A stretch of DNA of 38,285 bases from Microbacterium sp. (lineage in GTDB: Bacteria; Actinomycetota; Actinomycetes; Actinomycetales; Microbacteriaceae). A model generated the notes under the pieces. It saw only the letters and a list, made by a program, of their open reading frames with translations, searched no databases and was not told where the DNA came from. The stretch is taken from contig NZ_QFPF01000013.1 in the NCBI RefSeq assembly GCF_003248605.1, forward strand, positions 1 through 38,285, in the 5' to 3' direction. Both the position numbers and the translations under genes were made by a program. Below are positions 8,380 to 16,487 of this stretch, piece after piece (positions within the stretch are counted from its first letter, which is position 1; every line of letters starts with the position of its first letter).

Positions 8380-9297
8380 TCAGGCCCGTGGGTGGGCGAG
8401 TCGGTAGGCGGCCGTGAGGCGTTCGGTCGAGACGTGTGTGTAGATCTGGGTCGTGCCCAGGCTCGCGTGCCCCAGCATCTCCTGCACGCTGCGCAGATCC
8501 GCTCCCCCGTCCAGAAGATGCGTCGCGGCGGAGTGACGGAGGGCGTGGGGGCCGACGGTCGCGACTCCCAGCACGGGCGCGATCCTCGCGGCGACGACGG
8601 TGTAGACCGCGCGTGGGGTGATCCGTGCTCCTCGGGCGCCCAGGAAGAGGGCACCCCCGACCGAAGCTCCGCCGCCGCGGGCGAGGAGAGCCGGACGGGA
8701 TTCGGACAGATAGGCGTTCACCGCCTCCTCGGCAGGAACACCGAAGGGGACCATCCGTTCCTTGGATCCTTTTCCCCGCACCAGCGTCGTACGACGAGCC
8801 CGATCGAGGTCGTCGATGTCGAGCCCCGTCAGTTCCGAGACGCGGATGGCCGATCCGTACAGCATCTCGAGCATCGCGTGATCGCGCAGCGTGATCGGAT
8901 CGGCGCCGGCAGCGTCTGCCTTCAGATCATCGAGTGCCGCGCGCAGGCCATCGGCGGTCGCCACAGCGGGCAGCGTACGCGCACGGCGCGGCGCGACCAG
9001 ACGCGGTGTCGGATCCGTCCCGATCAGGCCGCGCTCCCGAGCCCACCCGAAGAAGGCGCGTGCCGATGCGGTGCGTCGCGCGAGGGTCGAGCGCGCGTCC
9101 CCGCGTTGCGTGGCACGCCACAGCCACTCCCGCAGCACCTCGAGGTCGGCGTCGGCCGGTCCGAGCGCCCCGCCCCGCTCCGCCATCCGTGCGAGATCTC
9201 GAAGATCGCCCCGGTACGCGCGCACGGTCGCCGGGGCGAGCCGGCGCACGTCGGTCAGGTGTGCGGCGTACGCATCGATGGCGGCGTCCCACTGCAT
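8380..9297 (-). CDS. xerC: Tyrosine recombinase XerC
   Basis: Site-specific recombinase for chromosome dimer resolution at dif, 305 residues. The N-terminal SAM-like core-binding domain contains TVRAYRGDL. The catalytic residues are all visible: Arg152 (SAIRVSEL), Lys176 (RGKGSKE), His251 and Arg254 (HALRHSA), His277 (LGHASL) and the nucleophile Tyr286 (IYTHVS). The start is the ATG with GGAGG six bases upstream. Length and neighbours (dprA, comM) mark it as the housekeeping enzyme rather than a phage integrase. Confidence 0.95.
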   Translation of the reverse strand: MQWDAAIDAYAAHLTDVRRLAPATVRAYRGDLRDLARMAERGGALGPADADLEVLREWLWRATQRGDARSTLARRTASARAFFGWARERGLIGTDPTPRLVAPRRARTLPAVATADGLRAALDDLKADAAGADPITLRDHAMLEMLYGSAIRVSELTGLDIDDLDRARRTTLVRGKGSKERMVPFGVPAEEAVNAYLSESRPALLARGGGASVGGALFLGARGARITPRAVYTVVAARIAPVLGVATVGPHALRHSAATHLLDGGADLRSVQEMLGHASLGTTQIYTHVSTERLTAAYRLAHPRA

Positions 9298-9349
9298 GCC
9301 TCCAGCATGCGCGCCGTACCGGACCCACGCCTCGCGGCACGCCGCACGA

Positions 9350-10612
9350 TCATCCGCGCATGGACTCGGCGGACCGCCCGCCGGCGCGGCGCCATCCTCC
9401 GTCGGCCGACACCGCCAGCCCCTCGAGCGCGAGGAGGCCCAGAAGAGGCTCGACATCAGCCGCATCGAGGCCGGCTCGGCGCGCCAGATCCTGCGTCGAA
9501 CGCGTGGCTCGGGCGCTCAATGCATCGAGTACCCGCGTAGCGTCGTCGGTCGCGCGCCCCGCGCGAGCAGCGTGCAGCGCCGTGGTCGCGTCCCCGCCGG
9601 TGCCCGCATCGTGCGCGGGATCGCGCGTGGGCCGCCCGAGGAGCTCGAGCACATCGTCTGCGTGTCGGATGCAGATGGCGTCGTATTCGCGCAGCAGCCG
9701 ATGACAGCCCGCGGAGGCCGCGGAACTGACGGGTCCGGGCACCGCTCCCAGGGGACGACCGAGTGTCGCGGCATGTCCGGCCGTGTTCAGGGATCCGCTG
9801 CGGAATCCCGCCTCGACGACGATCGTCGCCTGCGAGATCGCGGCGATCAGCCGGTTTCGCTGCAAAAACCGCCATTTCGACGGCGCGGTTCCGGGCGCCA
9901 CCTCGGCGATGACCGCACCGCGCTCGATGACACCCGTCAGCAGCTGCGAGTGACCCGTGGGGTAGGCGCGGTCGGCGCCGCCCGCGAGCACACCGATCGT
10001 CGTGCCACCGGCGTGGAGGGCGGCCCTGTGGGCGGCACCGTCGATGCCGTACGCGGCTCCCGAGACCACGATGAGTCCGCGTGCAGCGAGTTCTGCGCAG
10101 ATGTCGACCGCAACCCGCTCTCCGTAAGCGGTCGCCGCCCGCGCCCCGATGACGGAGACTCCGGCCGCGCCGTCGAGCTCGCGGAGGCCGGGGCCCCGAA
10201 CCCAGAGCGCGTGCGGCGCGTGCGCTCCGAGGTCGTCCAGTCCGGCCGGCCAGTCCTCATCGCCCGGAACGACGATTCTCATTCCCGTTCGTCGCGCGAC
10301 GCGCACCGCCGCCTCGATCGCGTCCTCCGTCATCCGCGGCACCCACCGCGCCATCCCCTTGCTCAGCTGCGGATCCACGGCCGACGTCGGCGTCATGCGT
10401 CGAAGTGCCCGCAGCGCTTCGGTCGCGCCATGGGCGGCGATGAGACTGCCGGCAACACCGTCGCCGGGCTCTGTCAGCACGCTCCAGATCGCGCGGGCGG
10501 CCGCGTCCGCGACCCGCTCGTCATCGTCATCGGTCCCTCGCAGCGGCCCCAGGCGCTGCCGCAAGTCATCGGCACCCGAATCGAGCCAGGGATCCAGGTC
10601 TGTCACGCTCAT
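9350..10612 (-). CDS. dprA: DNA processing protein DprA (Smf)
   Basis: Single-strand DNA-binding RecA loader, important in natural transformation where that exists and conserved also in non-competent bacteria. The protein is 420 residues with an N-terminal helical region and a Rossmann domain (SVIGARAATAYG, SGAAYGIDGAAH, FLQRNRLIAAIS). The C-terminal winged helix (STQDLARRAGLDAADVEPLL) follows a low-complexity linker. The start overlaps the comM stop by four bases. The gap to xerC is 52 bases. Confidence 0.95.
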   Translation of the reverse strand: MSVTDLDPWLDSGADDLRQRLGPLRGTDDDDERVADAAARAIWSVLTEPGDGVAGSLIAAHGATEALRALRRMTPTSAVDPQLSKGMARWVPRMTEDAIEAAVRVARRTGMRIVVPGDEDWPAGLDDLGAHAPHALWVRGPGLRELDGAAGVSVIGARAATAYGERVAVDICAELAARGLIVVSGAAYGIDGAAHRAALHAGGTTIGVLAGGADRAYPTGHSQLLTGVIERGAVIAEVAPGTAPSKWRFLQRNRLIAAISQATIVVEAGFRSGSLNTAGHAATLGRPLGAVPGPVSSAASAGCHRLLREYDAICIRHADDVLELLGRPTRDPAHDAGTGGDATTALHAARAGRATDDATRVLDALSARATRSTQDLARRAGLDAADVEPLLGLLALEGLAVSADGGWRRAGGRSAESMRG

Positions 10613-12135
10613 GCTGCCGTCCCCTTCTTCATGTACAGCGCGCGGCCGATGTCCTGGCCGTCGGGCGCCGCCCGTCCGCCCAGATCGGCGAGCGTCCACG
10701 CGACCCGCAGGATGCGGTCGTAGCCTCGCAACGTCAACGCCCCGCGCTGCAGCGCCGTATCGAGGGGGCGGCGGACGGCAGGCGGCACCGCACACGGACC
10801 CTGCCGCAGCCAGGTACCCGGGACGTGGGCGTTCACGCTCCAGGGCGTTTCGCGAAGTCGATGTTCGGCGCGCTCTCGCGCATCGCGCACACGCCGACGC
10901 GCCTGAGCGGTCGTGACGGATGCCGTCGTCGCCGCCGCCGCGACCGCGCCGACCCTCTCGACGTGCAGCTCGATGTCGATGCGGTCGCGCAGCGGGCCCG
11001 ACAGCCGACCGAGGTAGCGGCGGATCGCCTGCGGAGGGCAGGTGCACTCGCCTCCGCGCACCCCGTGGTTGCCGCACGGACAGGGATTCGTCGCGGCCAC
11101 GAGCTGAAACCGCGCGGGAAACGTCGCCTGGACGCCGGCGCGGTGGATGGTGATGCTGCCGGTCTCCAGCGGCTGCCGCAGCGCGTCGAGCACGTTGCCG
11201 GCGAACTCCCCCGCCTCGTCGAGAAAGAGGACGCCGCCCGTCGCGCGCGCGATCGCCCCGGGGCGCACGATCTTCGAGCCGCCACCCACGAGCGCGACCA
11301 TCGAGGCGCTGTGATGCGGAGCCTCGAGGGGAGGCGTGCGATCCAGCGCCACGACGACCTCGCCCGCGAGCGAGCGCACCGCCGCCACCTCGAGCGCCGC
11401 CGCCTCGTCGAGGGGCGGGAGGATGCCGGGCAGCCGCTGGGCCAGCATCGTCTTGCCCGCACCGGGCGGGCCGGACATCAGCACGTGATGGCCGCCCGCC
11501 GCCGCGGCGATCAGTGCATCGACGGCCTCGCGCTGGCCGATCACGTCGGCAAGCTCCGGGGGCGAGGCGGGACGCGCGGTCATCACGCCCGAGGGCACAG
11601 GGGGCAGATCGATGTGTGGCGCATCGCACCCGTGCCAGCGCGCGACATCGCCCAGAGTGGCGGCCGCCAGCACCGTGATCCCGTCGACGAGTCGCGCCTC
11701 GTCGCCGTTCGCGTGCGGCACCACGACCCTTGTCATACCGGCACGTGCCGCGGCGAGTACCGCGGGCAGCACGCCGGGAACGGGGCGCAGACGCCCATCC
11801 AGTCCCAGCTCGCCGAGGTGCACCGTGCGCGCGAGCGACGCGAGGTCGAAGCCGCCCGCGGTCGCCAGCGAGGCGATCGCGATCGCGACGTCGAACCCCG
11901 AGCCCTGCTTGGGCAGGCTCGCCGGCGAGAGATTGACCGTCAGCCGACGGTTCGGCAGCGGCATCCCGCTGTTGGCGGTCGCGTTCCGCACCCGCAGCTG
12001 CGCCTCGCCGAGCGCCTTGTCCGGCAGCCCGATCAGGCGCAGCTCCGGCAGCTGATTCGACAGATCGGCTTCGATCTCGACGATCGAGCCCTCGAGCCCC
12101 GTGAGGGCGACACCCCAGGTCCGCGCGACGTTCAC
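10609..12135 (-). CDS. comM: YifB/ComM-family Mg-chelatase-like AAA+ ATPase
   Basis: Hexameric helicase-like ATPase; ComM promotes branch migration during integration of transforming DNA in some bacteria. The protein is 508 residues: an N-terminal Lon-like ChlI fold, Walker A (SGPPGAGKTML), Walker B (GGVLFLDEAGEF), a Cys cluster (NPCPCGNHG, then CTCPP) and a C-terminal Mg-chelatase domain. It overlaps dprA downstream and yraN upstream by four bases each, so yraN-comM-dprA is a tightly coupled unit. Confidence 0.95.
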   Translation of the reverse strand: MNVARTWGVALTGLEGSIVEIEADLSNQLPELRLIGLPDKALGEAQLRVRNATANSGMPLPNRRLTVNLSPASLPKQGSGFDVAIAIASLATAGGFDLASLARTVHLGELGLDGRLRPVPGVLPAVLAAARAGMTRVVVPHANGDEARLVDGITVLAAATLGDVARWHGCDAPHIDLPPVPSGVMTARPASPPELADVIGQREAVDALIAAAAGGHHVLMSGPPGAGKTMLAQRLPGILPPLDEAAALEVAAVRSLAGEVVVALDRTPPLEAPHHSASMVALVGGGSKIVRPGAIARATGGVLFLDEAGEFAGNVLDALRQPLETGSITIHRAGVQATFPARFQLVAATNPCPCGNHGVRGGECTCPPQAIRRYLGRLSGPLRDRIDIELHVERVGAVAAAATTASVTTAQARRRVRDARERAEHRLRETPWSVNAHVPGTWLRQGPCAVPPAVRRPLDTALQRGALTLRGYDRILRVAWTLADLGGRAAPDGQDIGRALYMKKGTAA

Positions 12136-12494
12136 CGCAGCCCCTGGAGGTGTTCTATCGACGCGGTCGCGAGGTCGCGTCCCGTGATGGCGATCGCGTC
12201 GAGGCGGATGCTACGTCCCCACGCCGCGTCGGGATGAGCGATGACCCACGCCACTGCCAGGCGATGCATCCGCAGGAGCTTCCGGCGGGTGATCGCCTCG
12301 AACGGATGGCCGTAGCCGAGACCTGAGCGGGTCTTGACCTCGACGAAGGCCAGCGCGTCGGCGCGCTCCGCGATGATGTCGATCTCTCCCTGAGGGCACC
12401 GCCAGTTGCGTTCGAGGATGCAGAAGCCGGCCCGTTCGAGATGCCCGACCGCCCGATCCTCGCCCGCGCGCCCGCGCTCGTCCTTCTCCGCCAC
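12132..12494 (-). CDS. yraN: YraN/UPF0102 family endonuclease-like protein
   Basis: A 120-residue protein of the UPF0102 family with a restriction-endonuclease-like fold; biochemical role unclear. Seen: GEDRAVGHLERAGF at the N-terminus, NWRCPQGEIDIIAE (Glu and Asp of the nuclease-like core) and FVEVKTRSG (E-x-K). The start is GTG with a purine-rich GGAGAGGG upstream. Its stop overlaps the comM start. The 127 bases upstream, before the DUF2469 stop, hold only a short palindrome, CGGCACCGTGCCG, near 12593. Confidence 0.92.
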   Translation of the reverse strand: MAEKDERGRAGEDRAVGHLERAGFCILERNWRCPQGEIDIIAERADALAFVEVKTRSGLGYGHPFEAITRRKLLRMHRLAVAWVIAHPDAAWGRSIRLDAIAITGRDLATASIEHLQGLR

Positions 12495-12621
12495 GTCGCC
12501 CTCTCCCCCGCGCCCGGTGCAGGCGCGACGGGATCAGCCTCACGGCCGCGGCGACGGAGGCGGGGCAGAGGGCGCGGATCCGGGGACGAGCCCGGCACCG
12601 TGCCGCCTGGGGAGGAGGGGG

Positions 12622-12948
12622 CTACTCGCCGTCGAGCGAGAGCTCCTGCGGCAACTCGAAGTCGCGGCGCGAGAGCTCCTCGATGTTGACGTCCTTGAAG
12701 GTCAGCACGCGTACCGCCTTAACGAAGCGGTCGGCGCGATAGATGTCCCAGACCCAGACGTCGGACATCGTGATCTCGAAGTAGAAGTCGTGCTCGGTGT
12801 CGCGGCGCACGACATTGACCTCGTTGGCGAGGTAGAAGCGGCGCTCGGTCTCGATCACGTACTGGAACTGCGAGACGACGTCGCGATATTCGCGGAAGAG
12901 AGCCAGCTCCAGCTCGCGGTCGTAGTCCTCGAAGACATCGTCATCCAT
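12622..12948 (-). CDS. DUF2469 family conserved actinobacterial protein
   Basis: A 108-residue acidic protein, function unknown. The sequence DDDVFEDYDRELELALFREY, and later FYLANEVNVV and SDVWVWDIYR, matches the DUF2469 family that sits between rnhB and yraN in many Actinobacteria. The start is the ATG directly after GGAGGAACC. A -10-like TACACT (12958-12963 on the minus strand) abuts that ribosome site, so the gene may have its own nearly leaderless promoter. Confidence 0.9.
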   Translation of the reverse strand: MDDDVFEDYDRELELALFREYRDVVSQFQYVIETERRFYLANEVNVVRRDTEHDFYFEITMSDVWVWDIYRADRFVKAVRVLTFKDVNIEELSRRDFELPQELSLDGE

Positions 12949-12977
12949 GGTTCCTCCAGTGTAGTGAGGGACGCGGC

Positions 12978-13014
12978 GGCGACCGCCCACTCGGCGGGCG
13001 ACCAGCACTCGGCG
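12978..13014. repeat. Tandem duplication of about 18-19 bp
   Basis: GGCGACCGCCCACTCGGCG (12978-12996) is followed at once by GGCGACCAGCACTCGGCG (12997-13014). The two copies differ by two substitutions and one indel. They lie between the rnhB stop and the DUF2469 start, just upstream of the candidate DUF2469 promoter. Confidence 0.7.
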
Positions 13015-13017
13015 GGC

Positions 13018-13674
13018 TCAGAACAGCGTCGCCGGCTCGATGGCCCAGGAAGCCCGGTGATGCGGGCTGAGGCCGTGTTCGCGGATGGCGGTGCGGTGAT
13101 CGAGGCTCGCATACCCCTTGTTGCGGGCCCATCCGTACTCCGGCGCATCGTCGTGCAGGCCGATCATGAGCGTGTCCCGGGCGACCTTGGCGATCACCGA
13201 GGCGGCCGCCGCGCTGGCGCAGTCACGGTCGGCCTTGACGACCGGACGCACCGTCAGCCCCGTCGCCCCGGCGGCGGTGATGTAGTCGTGGTTGCCGTCG
13301 AGGATCACGATCGCTTCGCCGATCTCGATTCCGTGTGCCTCGAGGTCGGCGAGTGCCCGCACGGCCGCCAAGCCCAGCGCGCGCATGATGCCGACGTCGT
13401 CGATCTCTGCGGCACTCGCCCACCCGACCCCGCTGGCCAGAACCCACGAGCCCGCTCGAAGGGCGACATCCGGACGCCGGGCTTCGGGCACGAGCTTGGA
13501 ATCGCGCAGGCCCGCCGGGACGCGTTTGCGCGCCCTCGGAGCGTCGATCGCCGTCGCCCCGACGGCGACGGGGCCGGCGAGGGCGCCGCGGCCGACCTCG
13601 TCGCAGGCGATCACGAGCGGCACCTCCCGGAGCAGACGACGCTCCAGGGTCAGACGCGGCTCGGTGACGCTCAC
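13018..13674 (-). CDS. rnhB: Ribonuclease HII
   Basis: Removes ribonucleotides and RNA from RNA/DNA hybrids, 218 residues. The active-site block is ACDEVGRGALAGPV near residue 24 (Asp-Glu), with further acidic residues in VILDGNHDYI and VVKADRDCASAAAASVIAKV. The start is GTG and overlaps the lepB stop by four bases. The open frame continues upstream through lepB out of frame and was not used. Confidence 0.95.
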   Translation of the reverse strand: MSVTEPRLTLERRLLREVPLVIACDEVGRGALAGPVAVGATAIDAPRARKRVPAGLRDSKLVPEARRPDVALRAGSWVLASGVGWASAAEIDDVGIMRALGLAAVRALADLEAHGIEIGEAIVILDGNHDYITAAGATGLTVRPVVKADRDCASAAAASVIAKVARDTLMIGLHDDAPEYGWARNKGYASLDHRTAIREHGLSPHHRASWAIEPATLF

Positions 13675-14423
13675 GGGGCGTCGGCCTCCGCCGCCTCGGG
13701 GACGCCCGCGAAGACGTCGTGGTGGAAGTCGATGCCGCCGAGCCGATCGAACGGGTAGGTGATCAGGAACGCCCGGCCGACGACGTTGTCGATCGGCACG
13801 AAGCCTCGACCCGGTTGGTCCTGGTTGTAGCGGGAGTCCTTCGACCGGTAGCGGTTGTCGCCCAGCACCCACAGGCTGTCCTCCGGCACAACGACGTCGA
13901 AGGCGTCGGCCGACGCCGCGGTCTCGCCGACGGGCATCACCAGATAGGAGGACTCGTCGATCGGCACCCCGTTGACGGTGATCTGCCCGAGGGCGTTGCA
14001 GCAGACGACGTGATCGCCCGGCAGGCCCACGATGCGTTTGATGAGGTGGTCGTCGCTGTCGGGTGCGGCGAGCCCCACGAGCGAGAGCGCCCACTCCCAT
14101 GCCTCGAGCACCGGCGGCCGGTCCGGCTCCGGAGTGGGGGCGAGCCAGCCGCCCGGGTCACGGAACACGACGACGTCGCCGCGCTCGTAGCCGCCGAAGC
14201 GTGGGGTGATCTCATCGACGAGGATGCGGTCGTTGATGAGCAGCGTGTTCTCCATCGAACCCGAGGGGATGTAGAACGAGCGGACGAGGAACGTCTTGAC
14301 AAGAAACGACACCAGGACCGCGATGAGCACGATGATCACCACATCGCGCGCGAGCGCGAGCGCGCTTCGGCGCCTGCTGCGGGTCGGCGGCGGGTCTTGG
14401 GTCTCAGTCACGGCGGTGCTCAC
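13671..14423 (-). CDS. lepB: Signal peptidase I
   Basis: Membrane protease that cleaves signal peptides from Sec/Tat substrates, 250 residues. One N-terminal membrane helix (VVIIVLIAVLVSFLV, about residues 28-42) precedes the catalytic domain. Ser56 lies in IPSGSMENTL and the general base Lys129 in LIKRIVGLPGDHV. Other boxes are RGDVVVFRDP and WVLGDNRYRSKDSR. The start is GTG with AAGGA upstream. It is separated from rplS by a terminator and coupled to rnhB downstream. Confidence 0.96.
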   Translation of the reverse strand: MSTAVTETQDPPPTRSRRRSALALARDVVIIVLIAVLVSFLVKTFLVRSFYIPSGSMENTLLINDRILVDEITPRFGGYERGDVVVFRDPGGWLAPTPEPDRPPVLEAWEWALSLVGLAAPDSDDHLIKRIVGLPGDHVVCCNALGQITVNGVPIDESSYLVMPVGETAASADAFDVVVPEDSLWVLGDNRYRSKDSRYNQDQPGRGFVPIDNVVGRAFLITYPFDRLGGIDFHHDVFAGVPEAAEADAP

Positions 14424-14512
14424 GGTCTCGATCCTTCACGGCTCCGGATGCGCATGCGCCGCTCTCCAAGCGTCGCACATCGCGACCGGGGCGGACCCCG
14501 TGCCACCCGGGC

Positions 14513-14554
14513 AAAAAAACGAAGACCCCGGGCATCCGGTGCCACGGGGTCTTC
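14513..14554 (-). terminator. Intrinsic terminator after rplS
   Basis: Perfect 10-base arms, GAAGACCCCG and CGGGGTCTTC, surround a 14-base loop. On the minus strand they are followed by a run of seven T. It lies 13 bases beyond the rplS stop and upstream of lepB. Confidence 0.92.
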
Positions 14555-14567
14555 GCCAAGAGCGCGA

Positions 14568-14915
14568 TCAGCGGTCGCGCTTCTCCTTGATCTTGGCCTT
14601 CTTGCCGCGCAGCGCACGCATGTAGTACAGCTTCGCGCGGCGCACATCGCCGCGGGTGACGACCTCGATGTGGTCGATGATCGGGCTGTGCACGGGGAAG
14701 GTGCGCTCGACGCCCACCTGGAAGCTGATCTTGCGCACCGTGAAGGTCTCGCGCACGCCATCGCCCGAGCGGCCGAGCACGAAGCCCTGGAACACCTGGA
14801 TGCGGGAGCGGTTGCCCTCGGTGATGTTGACGTGCACCTTGACGGTGTCGCCGGGGGCGAAGTCGGGGATGTCGGAACGGAGCGAGGCCGCGTCGACGGC
14901 GTCGAGGATCTGCAT
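14568..14915 (-). CDS. rplS: 50S ribosomal protein L19
   Basis: Ribosomal protein L19, 115 residues, at the 30S-50S interface. Recognised from [43 protein letters not shown] and the basic end [17 protein letters not shown]. In most bacteria rplS follows trmD directly; here it is about 10 kb away and has its own promoter and terminator. Confidence 0.97.
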   Translation of the reverse strand: MQILDAVDAASLRSDIPDFAPGDTVKVHVNITEGNRSRIQVFQGFVLGRSGDGVRETFTVRKISFQVGVERTFPVHSPIIDHIEVVTRGDVRRAKLYYMRALRGKKAKIKEKRDR

Positions 14916-15035
14916 GATCGTCTCTCTCTGCGGCCGCCACAGGTCGACCGCGGATGAAGGTGGGTGAGAATTCGTTGTGCTCTGCGGGATCTGACGATCC
15001 GCGGGCTCCCCTGAGGCAGAGCCGGTGACGGCACA
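14916..15035 (-). other. rplS mRNA leader with two hairpins
   Basis: The predicted L19 transcript carries a leader of about 120 bases. Two possible hairpins are visible: GGCTC/GAGCC (15004-15023) and GCGGATC-GTCA-GATCCCGC with one bulge (14984-15003). They abut each other. L19 leaders that regulate rplS are described in other phyla; whether this is equivalent is unknown. Confidence 0.35.
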
Positions 15036-15042
15036 AGGGCCC

Positions 15043-15071
15043 ATTCTGCCATGGATGCCGGAGCCGGACAA
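15043..15071 (-). promoter_or_regulatory. Promoter of rplS
   Basis: On the minus strand TTGTCC (15066-15071) is followed by exactly 17 bases and CAGAAT (15043-15048). Each box matches four of six consensus positions. It lies just inside the end of the upstream membrane-protein region and would start transcription near 15036. Confidence 0.65.
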
Positions 15072-15084
15072 ACCGCGCAGCGGC

Positions 15085-15585
15085 TCAGCGGGCGGCGCCC
15101 CCGGGCCGGTCGGCCTGCTCCGTGACGATGAACACATCGGGTGCCGCCGTCTGGGGCGCAGACGCCTGGGCATCGCCCACCGTGGCATAGCGGAGCATGA
15201 CCCTGGAGCCGCCGGCCCGGGCCTCATTCCACAGCTGCCAAAGGCTCAGCCAGAACAGGGCGAGCCCCGTGAGGATCGCACCGACGAGCACGGGCACGAA
15301 CCACGCACCGTCGTAGAAGCCCACGGCGATCGTCAGGCCGTGCCACAGGGTGAAGCCTGCGACATCCGCCCAGGACACGGCCCGCTCCGCCCGGACGGTG
15401 GGACGGGCACGCACCAGCATCGCCAGGACCAGCTGACCGATCAGCACGGAGGGGACGGCGATGAAGAGCACCCACAAGAACACCCAGGCACCGGCCTGGA
15501 AGACGCCCCACCCGACCAGCAGCCAGAGGGGAAGCAGGAAGGCGGCGGGGATCAGCCACCCGAAGAAAGCCCGGCGCAACCACAT
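15085..15585 (-). CDS. Small multi-pass membrane protein, unknown function
   Basis: A 166-residue protein with about four hydrophobic helices ([74 protein letters not shown]) and a polar C-terminal tail. I recognise no family motif. It is divergent from map and precedes rplS on the same strand, but rplS has its own promoter. Confidence 0.7.
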   Translation of the reverse strand: MWLRRAFFGWLIPAAFLLPLWLLVGWGVFQAGAWVFLWVLFIAVPSVLIGQLVLAMLVRARPTVRAERAVSWADVAGFTLWHGLTIAVGFYDGAWFVPVLVGAILTGLALFWLSLWQLWNEARAGGSRVMLRYATVGDAQASAPQTAAPDVFIVTEQADRPGGAAR

Positions 15586-15698
15586 GGTGCGAGCCTACGC
15601 CGGGTCGGTCCGCGCCGGACCCGGCGCCCGCGTTGCCCGGCGACCTCCCAGGGGCGCCCGCCGCGATCGGACACAATGGAGCGGGCGAAAGGAACAGA

Positions 15699-16481
15699 AT
15701 GATCGAACTGCGCACCCCGGCCGAGATCGAGCAGATGCGACCGGCGGGCCGATTCGTCGCCGAGACGTTGGCGACGCTGCGCGACGAGACGCGCGTGGGC
15801 ACCAATCTGCTCGACATAGATCGCCGCGCGCATGAGCTCATCCGCAAGGCCGGTGCGACATCCTGTTACATCGACTACCACCCCTCCTTCGGGGCGAGCC
15901 CGTTCGGCAAGGTCCTCTGCACCTCGGTCAACGACGCGGTGCTGCACGGGCTGCCCTTCGACTACACGCTGCGCGACGGAGATCTCGTCTCGCTCGATTT
16001 CGCCGTCTCGATCGATGGCTGGGTCGCGGACTCGGCCGTGTCCTTCGTCGTCGGGACCCCGCGCGACGAGGACCTGCGCCTGATCGAAACCACCGAGAAA
16101 GCGCTGGATGCCGCAATCGGCGCCGCCGTCGCCGGCAACCGCATCGGCGACATCTCGGCCGCCGTCGCTGAGATCGCGCGCGGGGCGGGGTATTCGATCA
16201 ACACCGACTTCGGCGGCCACGGGGTGGGACGCGAGATGCACGGCGACCCGCACGTGCCCAACGACGGCAAGGCCGGCCGCGGCTATCCGCTTCGGGCGGG
16301 GCTGGTGCTGGCGCTCGAGCCGTGGTTCCTCGCGAGCACCGACCGTCTCATCACCGACGCCGACGGGTGGACGCTGCGCAGCGCCGACGGGTCGCGCGGA
16401 GCTCATTCCGAGCACACGATCGCCATCACCGAGGAGGGCCCTCTCGTCCTGACCGATCGTTCCTGGCTCGGCGTCGCCTGA
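15699..16481 (+). CDS. map: Methionine aminopeptidase type I
   Basis: Removes the initiator Met from nascent proteins, 260 residues. All five metal ligands are seen: Asp100 (SLDFAV), Asp111 (WVADSAV), His174 (GGHGVGREMH), Glu207 (ALEPW) and Glu238 (HSEHTIAI). The substrate His83 is in NDAVLHG. No N-terminal SH3-binding extension is present. The ATG follows GAAAGGAAC. It is convergent with pyk, with only six bases between the stops. Confidence 0.96.
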   Translation: MIELRTPAEIEQMRPAGRFVAETLATLRDETRVGTNLLDIDRRAHELIRKAGATSCYIDYHPSFGASPFGKVLCTSVNDAVLHGLPFDYTLRDGDLVSLDFAVSIDGWVADSAVSFVVGTPRDEDLRLIETTEKALDAAIGAAVAGNRIGDISAAVAEIARGAGYSINTDFGGHGVGREMHGDPHVPNDGKAGRGYPLRAGLVLALEPWFLASTDRLITDADGWTLRSADGSRGAHSEHTIAITEEGPLVLTDRSWLGVA

Positions 16482-16487
16482 GCCCGC

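Noticed and set aside
8380..9297. Tyrosine recombinase as sign of an integrated element
   Set aside because: Length, catalytic context and the dprA/comM neighbourhood fit housekeeping XerC. No attachment-site repeats or phage genes are nearby.
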